A stretch of DNA of 64,000 bases, from contig JADJHL010000011.1 in the NCBI GenBank assembly GCA_016707585.1, forward strand, positions 248,001 through 312,000, given 5' to 3'. The notes under the pieces are model-generated. The model was not told where the DNA came from. It worked only from the letters and a program-made list of their open reading frames with translations, and made no database searches. Shown here in pieces: positions 35,377-43,866 of this stretch; position 1 is the stretch's first letter, and each line of letters opens with the position of its first letter. This DNA is from Ignavibacteriales bacterium (GTDB lineage: Bacteria; Bacteroidota; Ignavibacteria; Ignavibacteriales; Ignavibacteriaceae). The position numbers were made by a program, and so were the translations under genes.

Positions 35377-37023
35377 ATGGCAACAGAATTTAAATTACCG
35401 GAACTTGGTGAGAATATAGAATCTGCAGATGTAGCAAGTGTTCTTGTTAAGGAAGGTGACATAGTAAAAAAGGATCAGGCAATTATTGAAATTGAAACTG
35501 ACAAAGCTACGATCGAAGTTCCTTCTACTGTTGAAGGCACGATTACAAAATTGTTTGTTAAGTCTGGTGATAAAGTAAAAGTTGGTTCTGTAGTAATGGT
35601 TGTGGATGAAGGCGGTAACACAGAGATAAAAAGCGAAAGTAAAAGTGTTGCTAAAAAAGAAATCAAGTCCACAGAAGTAAAGACCGAACCCGAAATTGAA
35701 TACATAGCAGCGCCATCAACAAAATCATCAGGCAAAAAAGGAATTGTTGATTTTCATTTGCCCGATCTTGGAGAAAATATAGTAGCAGCAGATGTTTTAA
35801 ATGTGTTGGTTAAAGTTGGTGATGTGATCGAAGCAGATCAGGCAATTCTTGAGATAGAAACTGATAAAGCTACTATCGAAGTTCCAACCACAATTGCAGG
35901 AAAAGTTGTTGAAGTTTTTGTAAAAGCAGGAAGCAAAGCAAACGTCGGTGATGTTGTAATAAAAATTGAAACAGGTGCCGCAGCTGTTGAGGAATCAAAA
36001 CCATTTGAAGTTAAAAAAGAAGAAGCAACCGAGTCATCAAAAGTTGAATCAAAGAAAGAAGCAACTCCAACTGGTGAACGCGCAAGTATGCAGGCCTCTG
36101 AGCTAGATAATCAGCCGCCTATATTAAAAGGTGCAGCACCTGCTGCACCTTCTGTAAGAAGAATTGCAAGAGAAATTGGTGTTGATATAAATAAAGTTCC
36201 AGGCACAGGTCCAAACGGCAGAATTTCTATGGATGATGTCAAAGCATTCTCCAAGAAACTACACGAGTCTTATTCACAAGGCAGCGGCGCAGGATTAAAT
36301 ATCAAATCAGAATCATTACCTGATTTCACAAAGTTTGGTGCGATCAATAAAGTAGAGATGACAAACATTCGCAAAAAAACTGCAGATCATCTTAGCTATG
36401 CTTGGGCTACAATTCCACATGTTACGCAGTTTGATAAAGCAGATATAACTTTGCTTGAGAAGACACGAAAAGAATTAAATAAAAATTCAGAAGTAAAGTT
36501 AACTGTAACTGCGATTCTTGTTAAAATAATAGTTGAAGCATTAAAGAAGTTTCCTCAATTCAATTCCAGCATTGATATGGAGAAAAAGGAAATTATATAC
36601 AAGAGTTACTTTAACATTGGTGTTGCTGTTGATACGGAGTTTGGTTTGATTGTTCCCGTTATAAAAAACTCGGACAAAAAATCATTAACAGAAATTTCTG
36701 TAGATATGAATGCACTTGCAGAAAAAGCCCGCAACAAAAAAATAGGGTTGGATGATTTGCAAGGCGGAAGTTTTACTATATCAAATCTTGGTGGAATTGG
36801 TGGAACATATTTTACTCCGATTGTTAACTCACCGGAAGTTGCAATCCTAGGTGTTTCTCGTGGTTCATTAGAACCAGTCTGGAATGGCTACGGAGTTTTT
36901 GAACCAAGATTATTGTTGCCTTTATCATTGTCGTATGATCACAGAATTATAGATGGCGCCGATGCAATTAGATTTTTAAGATTTGTGGTAGAGGCACTTG
37001 AACAACCATTAAGATTATTATAA
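35377..37023 (+). CDS. aceF: Pyruvate dehydrogenase E2, dihydrolipoyllysine acetyltransferase
   Basis: A 548-aa E2 core protein. Two tandem lipoyl domains (about 1-75 and 125-200) each carry the lipoylated Lys in EIETDKATIEVP. A Pro/Lys/Glu-rich linker, a peripheral subunit-binding domain (PSVRRIAREIGVDINKVPGT) and the catalytic acetyltransferase domain follow. The active-site block is SYDHRIIDGADAIRF (His and Asp). It transfers acetyl to CoA and binds E1 and E3. It lies between aceE and lpdA with a REP cluster upstream. Confidence 0.95.
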   Translation: MATEFKLPELGENIESADVASVLVKEGDIVKKDQAIIEIETDKATIEVPSTVEGTITKLFVKSGDKVKVGSVVMVVDEGGNTEIKSESKSVAKKEIKSTEVKTEPEIEYIAAPSTKSSGKKGIVDFHLPDLGENIVAADVLNVLVKVGDVIEADQAILEIETDKATIEVPTTIAGKVVEVFVKAGSKANVGDVVIKIETGAAAVEESKPFEVKKEEATESSKVESKKEATPTGERASMQASELDNQPPILKGAAPAAPSVRRIAREIGVDINKVPGTGPNGRISMDDVKAFSKKLHESYSQGSGAGLNIKSESLPDFTKFGAINKVEMTNIRKKTADHLSYAWATIPHVTQFDKADITLLEKTRKELNKNSEVKLTVTAILVKIIVEALKKFPQFNSSIDMEKKEIIYKSYFNIGVAVDTEFGLIVPVIKNSDKKSLTEISVDMNALAEKARNKKIGLDDLQGGSFTISNLGGIGGTYFTPIVNSPEVAILGVSRGSLEPVWNGYGVFEPRLLLPLSLSYDHRIIDGADAIRFLRFVVEALEQPLRLL

Positions 37024-37030
37024 CCAATGG

Positions 37031-37093
37031 CACGCTGATGACACTGATTAAACTGATCTGCGCTGATCAAGACAATCTGTGTCATCTGTGTGC
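37031..37093. repeat. Dispersed GATGACACTGAT ... GTCATCTGTGTG repeat
   Basis: Between the E2 gene and lpdA lies an imperfect inverted repeat. The left arm is GCTGATGACACTGATTAAAC, the middle CGCTGATC, and the right arm ATCTGTGTCATCTGTGTGC. This type of repeat is scattered in many Bacteroidota genomes. No other copy is seen in this window. Confidence 0.6.
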
Positions 37094-37115
37094 TATTCTT
37101 TTTTAAGGTAATTAT

Positions 37116-38531
37116 ATGAGTGAAAAAATAAAATTAACTGTAATTGGCGGTGGACCAGGCGGATATGCTGCTGCTTTTCTTGCTGCTGATCTTGGAATGG
37201 ATGTTACGCTGATTGATCTTGATAAAAATCCAGGCGGCGTTTGTCTTTACCGCGGATGTATTCCATCAAAAGCTTTGCTTCATGTTGCAAAACTTATTCA
37301 CGAAGCAGAAGAAGCAAAAAATTGGGGAATTGAATTCGGCACACCGAGGATTGATATTGATAAACTCCGTGACTTTAAAAATAAAGTTGTAGAAAAGCTT
37401 ACAAGCGGACTTGGCCAAATTTCAAAGCAAAGAAAAATAAATTTCATTCAAGGCAGAGCAAGTTTTATTAACTCATCATCATTAAAGATTGAAAAAGTTG
37501 ATGGACAAACAATTGAGCATACTTTTGAAAAAGCTATTATTGCAACTGGTTCTGTTATCACAACAATTCCATCTCTTGATATAAAATCCAAAAGATTACT
37601 TAACTCAACATCAGCACTTGATCTACCAGAAATTCCAAAATCACTTTTGGTTGTTGGCGGGGGATATATCGGACTTGAGCTTGGCTCTGTTTATCAAGCT
37701 CTCGGAACTAAAGTCTCTGTTGTTGAAATGATGCCCGGACTTTTGCCTGGCGCTGATCGTGATCTTGTAAATTATTTATCTATGCGCATTAAAAAATCCT
37801 TTGCAGAGATAATGACTAAAAGTAAAGTGCTGGAAATTAAAGAAGTAAAAGATGGACTCAGTGTAAAGATTCAGGATGATAAAGGAGAAGTTGCGGACAA
37901 AATTTATGATTATGTATTAATGTCTATAGGAAGAAAACCAGAAACACGCGGACTTGGATTAGAAAACACAAAAGTAACAGTTACCGATCGCGGATGGATA
38001 AAAGTTGATAAACAACTTCGCACAACTGATCCAAATATTTTTGGTATTGGCGATATAGCTGGCGAGCCGATGCTTGCCCATAAGGCTTCGCACGAGGGAA
38101 GAGTTGCTGTTGAAGTTATAGCCGGACATAAAGTTACCTTTGAACCTCTTGCAATTCCTGCTGTTGTATTTACTGATCCTGAAATTGCGTGGGCAGGAAT
38201 AACAGAAGAGCAGGCAAAGAAAGATGGAATAAAATACGAAGTAGCAAAATTTCCCTGGGCAGCAAGCGGTAGAGCAGTTACACTTGATAGAAACGATGGC
38301 GTAACAAAATTAATTGTTGATCCGGATACGCAAAGAATACTTGGAGTTGGAATCTGCGGACCAAATGCTGGTGAGTTAATTGCAGAAGGTGTCCTTGCTA
38401 TTGAAATGGGAGCCAATGTTACAGATTTAAAATTAACAATTCATCCTCATCCAACTTTATCTGAAACAATTATGGATGCAGCAGAAGTTTTCTTTGGACA
38501 AAGTTCGCATTTTTATAAACCAAAAAAATAA
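37116..38531 (+). CDS. lpdA: Dihydrolipoyl dehydrogenase (E3)
   Basis: A FAD flavoprotein that reoxidises the lipoyl arm and reduces NAD+. Length is 471 aa. The FAD GxGxxG-type motif is VIGGGPGGYAAAF, the redox disulfide is C43/C48 (GGVCLYRGCIP), the NAD motif is VVGGGYIGLELGSV and the catalytic His lies in IHPHPTLSETIMDA. It is the third gene of the PDH cluster and ends at a strong bidirectional terminator. It may also serve other 2-oxoacid complexes. Confidence 0.96.
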   Translation: MSEKIKLTVIGGGPGGYAAAFLAADLGMDVTLIDLDKNPGGVCLYRGCIPSKALLHVAKLIHEAEEAKNWGIEFGTPRIDIDKLRDFKNKVVEKLTSGLGQISKQRKINFIQGRASFINSSSLKIEKVDGQTIEHTFEKAIIATGSVITTIPSLDIKSKRLLNSTSALDLPEIPKSLLVVGGGYIGLELGSVYQALGTKVSVVEMMPGLLPGADRDLVNYLSMRIKKSFAEIMTKSKVLEIKEVKDGLSVKIQDDKGEVADKIYDYVLMSIGRKPETRGLGLENTKVTVTDRGWIKVDKQLRTTDPNIFGIGDIAGEPMLAHKASHEGRVAVEVIAGHKVTFEPLAIPAVVFTDPEIAWAGITEEQAKKDGIKYEVAKFPWAASGRAVTLDRNDGVTKLIVDPDTQRILGVGICGPNAGELIAEGVLAIEMGANVTDLKLTIHPHPTLSETIMDAAEVFFGQSSHFYKPKK

Positions 38532-38553
38532 CGAAACAATATTATTTAAAATT

Positions 38554-38587
38554 AAAAACCCAATTCAATTTTGAATTGGGTTTTTTT
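38554..38587. terminator. Bidirectional Rho-independent terminator
   Basis: A perfect hairpin, arms ACCCAATTCAA and TTGAATTGGGT with a 2-nt loop, is flanked by A5 and T7. It separates lpdA from the convergent sigma/FecR fusion gene. Confidence 0.93.
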
Positions 38588-38607
38588 ATTTATCATTTCT
38601 AAAAAAC

Positions 38608-40167
38608 TTAATCCATCTTCAATTCAATCTCTTGTCGCCAATCCAAAAGCATATCTTTATTGAGAGCAAGTATACCCTCTTTCGTTATACTCGAAGGCAC
38701 CGGTATAAATTCATTTAATCTATCAAATGCTATACTTCTGTTTTCGGTGCTAATAAGTTGTATGATATGCCAGATTGAAAGTGATTCTTTTTTTGTCATC
38801 TGGGTTAAAATTGTACCAACAGAAGGATCATTTATTCCGCTAAAGTTTTGCAATAAACTTATTAATTGTGGTGAAGAATCTGATGGATAAGGAACAGCAT
38901 ACCTGCCTTTAGTTATTTGACAATCAAAATTTTTAGGAACATAAGTATCAAACTCATTTATACTTATAACAACCCAGCCACTTTCAACAATTAGTCTACT
39001 TGAGCCGCCAGGAGTTGCACTTAGCTTAAAAGCGCTTCCTTTATACAGCTCTGTAATTTTAGCCAAAGGAGTTATTACAGTTAAAATATCAGAAGCATTC
39101 TCTTCAAACTTTTTAATCTGCCCATTGTCTAATTTTATCTCGTTGCTGTTTTTAGTCCTTGAAACAGTAGTTGAGTTATCAACTAATAACTTACCAAGCT
39201 CTGGCATCATCAGGGTTACGGAAGAAAATTCATTCGTTTCAATTATACTTTCTGAAGCGAATCCATCGCTGCTTTTCATTGGGCTGTTATCTAACCTTGG
39301 CTGGCCGGTTATTGAAATAACTTCCCAACCTTTTGATGATGTGATAAAAACATAAGCCGCGATTATAATAGCGATACCAATTAATACATATCCAATTTTT
39401 TTTATTAAACCAAAGTTTATTGCAATATTTTTCTTTGGTTTTATCTCGTCAACGTAAGCGGATTCTTTTTCTTCTTTAATTTCTTCAATAGCTTTTTCTT
39501 GCTTTTCTTTATCGGCAAATGCGTTTGCAATTTTTTCTTGTTCTTTTTGCTCCCGAATTTTTTCATCCATTATATAAGAAAAAATTCCATTGCGCACTTC
39601 AACTGATGGCTGAAGCTCAGGAATAACTTTAGCAATTTTTTCTTGTAACACTTCTTCGGATCTTAAAGTTGGTTCACTTTCAATTAGCTTAGCAATTGCA
39701 ATGTTTAAATGAATGTTTACATGATCTTTTTTGATTCCCATCATATCAGAAATCTCTTCAATCGTATAACCTTCAATTTTATTTAAGACAAATATCATTC
39801 GCTCTTGTTCCGGTAGAGCTAATATATGTCTATCTAATTCATCTTTGGATTCTAATTCTCTTAATTCGGAATGATCAACTTTTTTGTTTTGCTTTTTAGT
39901 CCGGAGAGAATCTATTGAATGATATACAGTAATTGCGATAAGCCATTTAAGGAATGAAGCATCGCTACGTACAAGATTTATTTTTTTCCAGGCTTCAATA
40001 AAAGTATCTTGAGTAATAATTTCTGCAAGAGATTTGTTAGCGGTAAGTCGTAAAGCAACAGCATAAATTTTCCCAAGATTCATCTGAAACAATTGCTCTA
40101 TTGCAGCATTATTCCCTTGCTTCGCATTTTCAATTAACGATCTAACAAATTTATTATCCGAACTCAA
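38608..40167 (-). CDS. ECF sigma factor fused to a membrane-anchored FecR-like domain
   Basis: One 519-aa polypeptide joins modules usually on two proteins. Residues 10-90 are sigma-70 region 2 (LIENAKQGNNAAIEQLF ... DTFIEAWKKI ... FLKWLIAITVYHSIDSLR). Residues 112-165 are region 4 with the HTH (LPEQERMIFVLNKIEGYTIE, then MMGIKKDHVNIHLNIA). A charged, probably coiled stretch (200-245) leads to one TM helix (258-275). A FecR-like periplasmic beta-domain follows (GQPRLDNSPM, NSTTVSRT, IKLDNGQIKKFEEN, SGWVVISI), with a helical C-terminal tail. The start is TTG with GGAG 8 nt upstream; the next ATG would remove region 2. A CAAAATTA (40200-40207) on the plus strand gives a possible -7 box. No separate anti-sigma gene is nearby. 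Confidence 0.82.
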   Translation of the reverse strand: MSSDNKFVRSLIENAKQGNNAAIEQLFQMNLGKIYAVALRLTANKSLAEIITQDTFIEAWKKINLVRSDASFLKWLIAITVYHSIDSLRTKKQNKKVDHSELRELESKDELDRHILALPEQERMIFVLNKIEGYTIEEISDMMGIKKDHVNIHLNIAIAKLIESEPTLRSEEVLQEKIAKVIPELQPSVEVRNGIFSYIMDEKIREQKEQEKIANAFADKEKQEKAIEEIKEEKESAYVDEIKPKKNIAINFGLIKKIGYVLIGIAIIIAAYVFITSSKGWEVISITGQPRLDNSPMKSSDGFASESIIETNEFSSVTLMMPELGKLLVDNSTTVSRTKNSNEIKLDNGQIKKFEENASDILTVITPLAKITELYKGSAFKLSATPGGSSRLIVESGWVVISINEFDTYVPKNFDCQITKGRYAVPYPSDSSPQLISLLQNFSGINDPSVGTILTQMTKKESLSIWHIIQLISTENRSIAFDRLNEFIPVPSSITKEGILALNKDMLLDWRQEIELKMD

Positions 40168-40250
40168 ACTTTACTCCGGTTTTGTTTTAAGTGCTTATAC
40201 AAAATTACTTTAACATACATTAAATATCTACTATAATGCCAATAATATAA

Positions 40251-42335
40251 TTATTGTTTAAGTAGATTTTCTAAATCGACAATATTATTTACTGGATTGT
40301 TGCAGGTATAATTGCGACACACATAAAATGTCGTCTTATTATTTTTCAGTTTCATATCAGCAGTAAACGGAAAAATATTATTCAATTCTGAACTGTTACT
40401 ATCGTTTTTAACTAACAAAACTTTATTTGGATTGAAAAAATTTCTTATAAAATCTATGCCACTGATAAAAGAATTATCTGCAGTTTCGGAAACAATAACA
40501 AATTCTGACGATGAAGAATATAAAAAATCCAATCCACACATAAACATTGTAAATGCTGAAGGTGATCTTGAAATGTATCCCGAAAAATACTTAACAAGTT
40601 CAGATGCTTTGTTTTCTAGATCTGTGTTTGTTGTTAATCTTGCCAACTTAATTAAGTTTAGCAGTTCATAAGAATTACCGGATGGAATTGCACCATCATA
40701 AACATCTTTTTGCCGAGTTAAAAGTTTTTCACTTTGTTTAGATGTAAAATAAAAACCACCATTGTATTCATCCCAAAATTCTTTTATAAGAATTTCATTC
40801 AGCTCAATTGCTCTTTTTAGATATTTGATTTCAAAAGTAGTTTCATAAAGATCAATTAAAGCATTTATCAAAAATGCATAATCATCAATGTGCGCCGGTA
40901 AACCAGATTCACCATCGCGAAATCTATGGATCAGTTTTCCCTCTTTATCTGTAAGATATTTCTCGATAAAAGAATAAGCTTTGGTTGCAGCATCAGCATA
41001 AAGATTATTGTTAAATGTTTGTGTTGCTTTTGCAAAAGCAGAAATCATCAAAGCATTCCAATCTGTTAAGATCTTATCATCTTTATGCGGGTGAATTCGA
41101 TTCTTTCTAAATTCAAAAAGTTTTTTTCTAATGTTTCCTAATTTGTTTACAAACTCTTCCTCAGTACAATTAAACTCTTCAGCCAGCTCTTTATTTGATT
41201 TATCAAGATGTAGAATATTTGTTCCAGGTTTTGTTCCAATCGATTCATCAACCCAGTTACCATTTTCTGAAACATTAAAAGTCTTTATAGCGAAGTCAGA
41301 TTCTTCTTTATTCAAAATGTTTCTTAGTTCTTCTTCATGCCATAAATAAAATTTTCCTTCTTCACCTTCGCTGTCAGCATCTTCGGCGGAAAAAAATCCT
41401 CCTTCGGGATGAGTCATATCTCGTAAAACATATTCTAAAATTTCTTCAGCAGTGTTTTTGTAAAAAGTATTTTTTGTTACAAGATAAGTTTCTGTATAAG
41501 CCATAACCAGCATTGCTTGATCGTACAACATTTTTTCGAAATGCGGTACTAACCAAAGTTGATCAGTAGAGTATCGTGCAAAACCAAATCCGATATGATC
41601 ATAAATTCCACCACGACGCATTTCTGTTAAAGTTTTTTCAACCATCTCAAGAGCTTTTGATTCATTCTTTCTCTTATGATATCTTAACAGAAATAAAAGG
41701 TTGTGCGGAGTAGGAAACTTTGGTGCTTTACCAAATCCGCCATATGTATCATCAAATCTTTCTAACAAATCCTTATAAGCTTTTTCTAAAACAGTTTCAT
41801 CAATTTCAGCAAATTGCGAATTAAAATTTTGTTGTTTTAACGATGTTGTAATTTCTTCAGCAGAGTTTAATACTTCTTCTTTTCGATTCAACCAGATATC
41901 TTTCAATTTTGGAATCAGTTCAATCATTCCAATTCTGTTAAAACGATTTTGTTTTGGAAAATAAGTTCCCGTAAAAAAAGGTTTTTTGTCTGGCGTCATA
42001 ACAATTGTAAGTGGCCATCCACCGCTTCCTGTTATCATCTGGCAAACAGACATATAAATCCCATCAATATCAGGCCGTTCTTCACGATCAACTTTTATTG
42101 ATATAAAAGTGTCGTTCATAAGTTTAGCAACTTCATCATCTTCAAAAGATTCTTTTTCCATTACATGGCACCAATGACAGGTTGAGTATCCTATTGAAAG
42201 AAAGATAGGTTTATCTTCTTGTTTTGCTTTTCCGAATGCTTCATCGCTCCACGGAAACCAGTTTACAGGATTATAAGCGTGTTGAAGCAAGTAAGGACTT
42301 TTTTCGTTAATAAGTTTGTTGGGATTTTTATTCAT
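40251..42335 (-). CDS. DUF255/thioredoxin-domain protein, YyaL family
   Basis: A 694-aa protein of the YyaL/SPATA20 family. The N-terminal thioredoxin-like DUF255 domain has the start PYLLQHAYNPVNWFPWSDEA and a CxxC motif (C53-H-W-C56-H). The rest is an (alpha/alpha)6-barrel like N-acylglucosamine 2-epimerases (APKFPTPHNLLFLLRYH, GGGIYDH-type blocks). The family is widespread, but its reaction is not established. It stands alone on the minus strand. Confidence 0.92.
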   Translation of the reverse strand: MNKNPNKLINEKSPYLLQHAYNPVNWFPWSDEAFGKAKQEDKPIFLSIGYSTCHWCHVMEKESFEDDEVAKLMNDTFISIKVDREERPDIDGIYMSVCQMITGSGGWPLTIVMTPDKKPFFTGTYFPKQNRFNRIGMIELIPKLKDIWLNRKEEVLNSAEEITTSLKQQNFNSQFAEIDETVLEKAYKDLLERFDDTYGGFGKAPKFPTPHNLLFLLRYHKRKNESKALEMVEKTLTEMRRGGIYDHIGFGFARYSTDQLWLVPHFEKMLYDQAMLVMAYTETYLVTKNTFYKNTAEEILEYVLRDMTHPEGGFFSAEDADSEGEEGKFYLWHEEELRNILNKEESDFAIKTFNVSENGNWVDESIGTKPGTNILHLDKSNKELAEEFNCTEEEFVNKLGNIRKKLFEFRKNRIHPHKDDKILTDWNALMISAFAKATQTFNNNLYADAATKAYSFIEKYLTDKEGKLIHRFRDGESGLPAHIDDYAFLINALIDLYETTFEIKYLKRAIELNEILIKEFWDEYNGGFYFTSKQSEKLLTRQKDVYDGAIPSGNSYELLNLIKLARLTTNTDLENKASELVKYFSGYISRSPSAFTMFMCGLDFLYSSSSEFVIVSETADNSFISGIDFIRNFFNPNKVLLVKNDSNSSELNNIFPFTADMKLKNNKTTFYVCRNYTCNNPVNNIVDLENLLKQ

Positions 42336-42519
42336 CTTATAAATCTTAATCTTAATTTTAGTTTTAAGTTAAGAATTATTTTTACGCGATAGTATAAGAA
42401 AGCAGTAATTAGCGATTAGTATCACAGCTTAAGCAACTATTTCTATTGTTAAAATTACTCTTTTTTGATATGTTGCTACACGTTTTAACACATTTAAAAA
42501 CAACAAAAATATAACTCTA

Positions 42520-43251
42520 ATGGAAAAAAATAATCATCTGTTTCTTCCTGCTGTAATAATTGGCGTAAGTTTTATTATCGGCGTTGTATTTTTTACAAAT
42601 GCCTGGAAATCGAGCCAGAGTGCTAATCAAACAATTAGCGTAACCGGCTCAGCAAAAAAAGAAATTGTTTCCGATCTTGGATTTTTACGCGGAACAATTT
42701 CCGTTCAATCCTCAACCTCAGAAAGTGCTTTTGCAGAACTTAACAGACAAAAACCTATTGTGATTTCATATCTTGAACGAAAAGGTTTTCCTAAAGACAA
42801 AATTGAATTTAATACTATAAGCAGTTATGCTGTTTATGAAATGAGTGATCAAGGTTATCAAACGGGCAGAATAAACGGGTATGTTTACAGCCAGCGAATT
42901 GAAATTCAATCAACAGATGTAAATAAAATTAAAGAACTTTCACTTGATATAACTTCACTAATTGAGCGAGGTGTAAGTTTTAGTGTTGAACAGCCAGAAT
43001 ATCATTACACAAAAATTGCTGATTTAAAAATTGAAATTCAAGCAGCGGCAGCAAAAGATGCAATGATACGCGCACAAAAAATTGCTGAGGCGACTGATAG
43101 AGATTTAGGACCAATGCGTAGTGCAAGAATGGGTGTTTTACAAATCACTCCAAAATTTTCTAATGCGATTTCTGATTATGGAATTAATGATTTAAGTTCT
43201 ATTGAAAAAGAAATTATCGGTGTAGTAAACGCTTCTTTTGAAATTGAGTAG
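42520..43251 (+). CDS. SIMPL (DUF541) domain protein
   Basis: A 243-aa protein with one N-terminal TM helix (about 7-28) and a SIMPL/DUF541 domain (TISVTGSAKKEIVSDLGFLRGT at the start; AAAKDAMIRAQKIAEATDRDLG later). Such domains occur in periplasmic or membrane proteins linked to stress protection and outer-membrane homeostasis, with no known reaction. It is 35 bp from the cytochrome c gene and likely shares its transcript. Confidence 0.88.
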   Translation: MEKNNHLFLPAVIIGVSFIIGVVFFTNAWKSSQSANQTISVTGSAKKEIVSDLGFLRGTISVQSSTSESAFAELNRQKPIVISYLERKGFPKDKIEFNTISSYAVYEMSDQGYQTGRINGYVYSQRIEIQSTDVNKIKELSLDITSLIERGVSFSVEQPEYHYTKIADLKIEIQAAAAKDAMIRAQKIAEATDRDLGPMRSARMGVLQITPKFSNAISDYGINDLSSIEKEIIGVVNASFEIE

Positions 43252-43286
43252 TTTAATTTTTTTTGTTCACAATTGATTAAAGGATT

Positions 43287-43709
43287 ATGACAAAACCACA
43301 GATTTGGGTAGCAACATTTTTATTTTTATTTATTGTTCTTTTTTTACTGGGTAGATTAACAAAAAAAGAAGAACCGATGAAAGATTTTTCTGGTATGAAT
43401 AACGCTCCTATGAGTGAGCAAACAACTTCAGAACTAACAGGTGATAAACTCTTTCAAACTTTTGGATGCGTTAATTGTCACGGTGTAGATTTAGCCGGAA
43501 CAAATATGGCTCCAGCTTTAAAAGGAATAAAAGAATTCTGGAGTAGCAGAGATAATCTTATAAACTATTTGCGTAATCCAAACTCTTTTATGGATAAAGA
43601 TAGATTTAAGGAATACAGAGCAAAATATCCAAATCAAATTATGCCGGCATTTGGTAATAAAGACGTAAAGGATTTAGGCAAGATTGCTGATTACCTTCTT
43701 ACACAGTAA
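43287..43709 (+). CDS. Membrane-anchored cytochrome c, class I
   Basis: A 140-aa protein with an N-terminal TM anchor (8-22) and a single haem c domain. The haem-binding motif is CVNCH (C61, C64, H65) and the distal ligand is probably Met119 in QIMPAFGNKDVKDLGKIADYL. Electron donors or acceptors cannot be named, since no oxidase or cyt bc genes are nearby. A strong terminator lies 28 bp downstream. Confidence 0.92.
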   Translation: MTKPQIWVATFLFLFIVLFLLGRLTKKEEPMKDFSGMNNAPMSEQTTSELTGDKLFQTFGCVNCHGVDLAGTNMAPALKGIKEFWSSRDNLINYLRNPNSFMDKDRFKEYRAKYPNQIMPAFGNKDVKDLGKIADYLLTQ

Positions 43710-43736
43710 TTCGGTGGTAAATCAGTTAAAATTTTT

Positions 43737-43763
43737 AAGCGATTCTATAGAATCGCTTTTTTT
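43737..43763 (+). terminator. Rho-independent terminator
   Basis: A perfect palindrome (arms AAGCGATTCTA and TAGAATCGCTT) is followed by T7. It ends the SIMPL/cytochrome c transcript. Confidence 0.9.
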
Positions 43764-43866
43764 ATGTTTTAAAGTAAATATTTAATATTAGCACTTTAAA
43801 CTTATCTTTATAATACGATAATACTAAAGCGCATTATTATGTAAATTATTGTATTAAAACCTTAAA

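Noticed and set aside
43737..43758. Perfect 22-bp palindrome as an operator site
   Set aside because: It is directly followed by seven T and lies just behind a gene stop, so a terminator explains it better.
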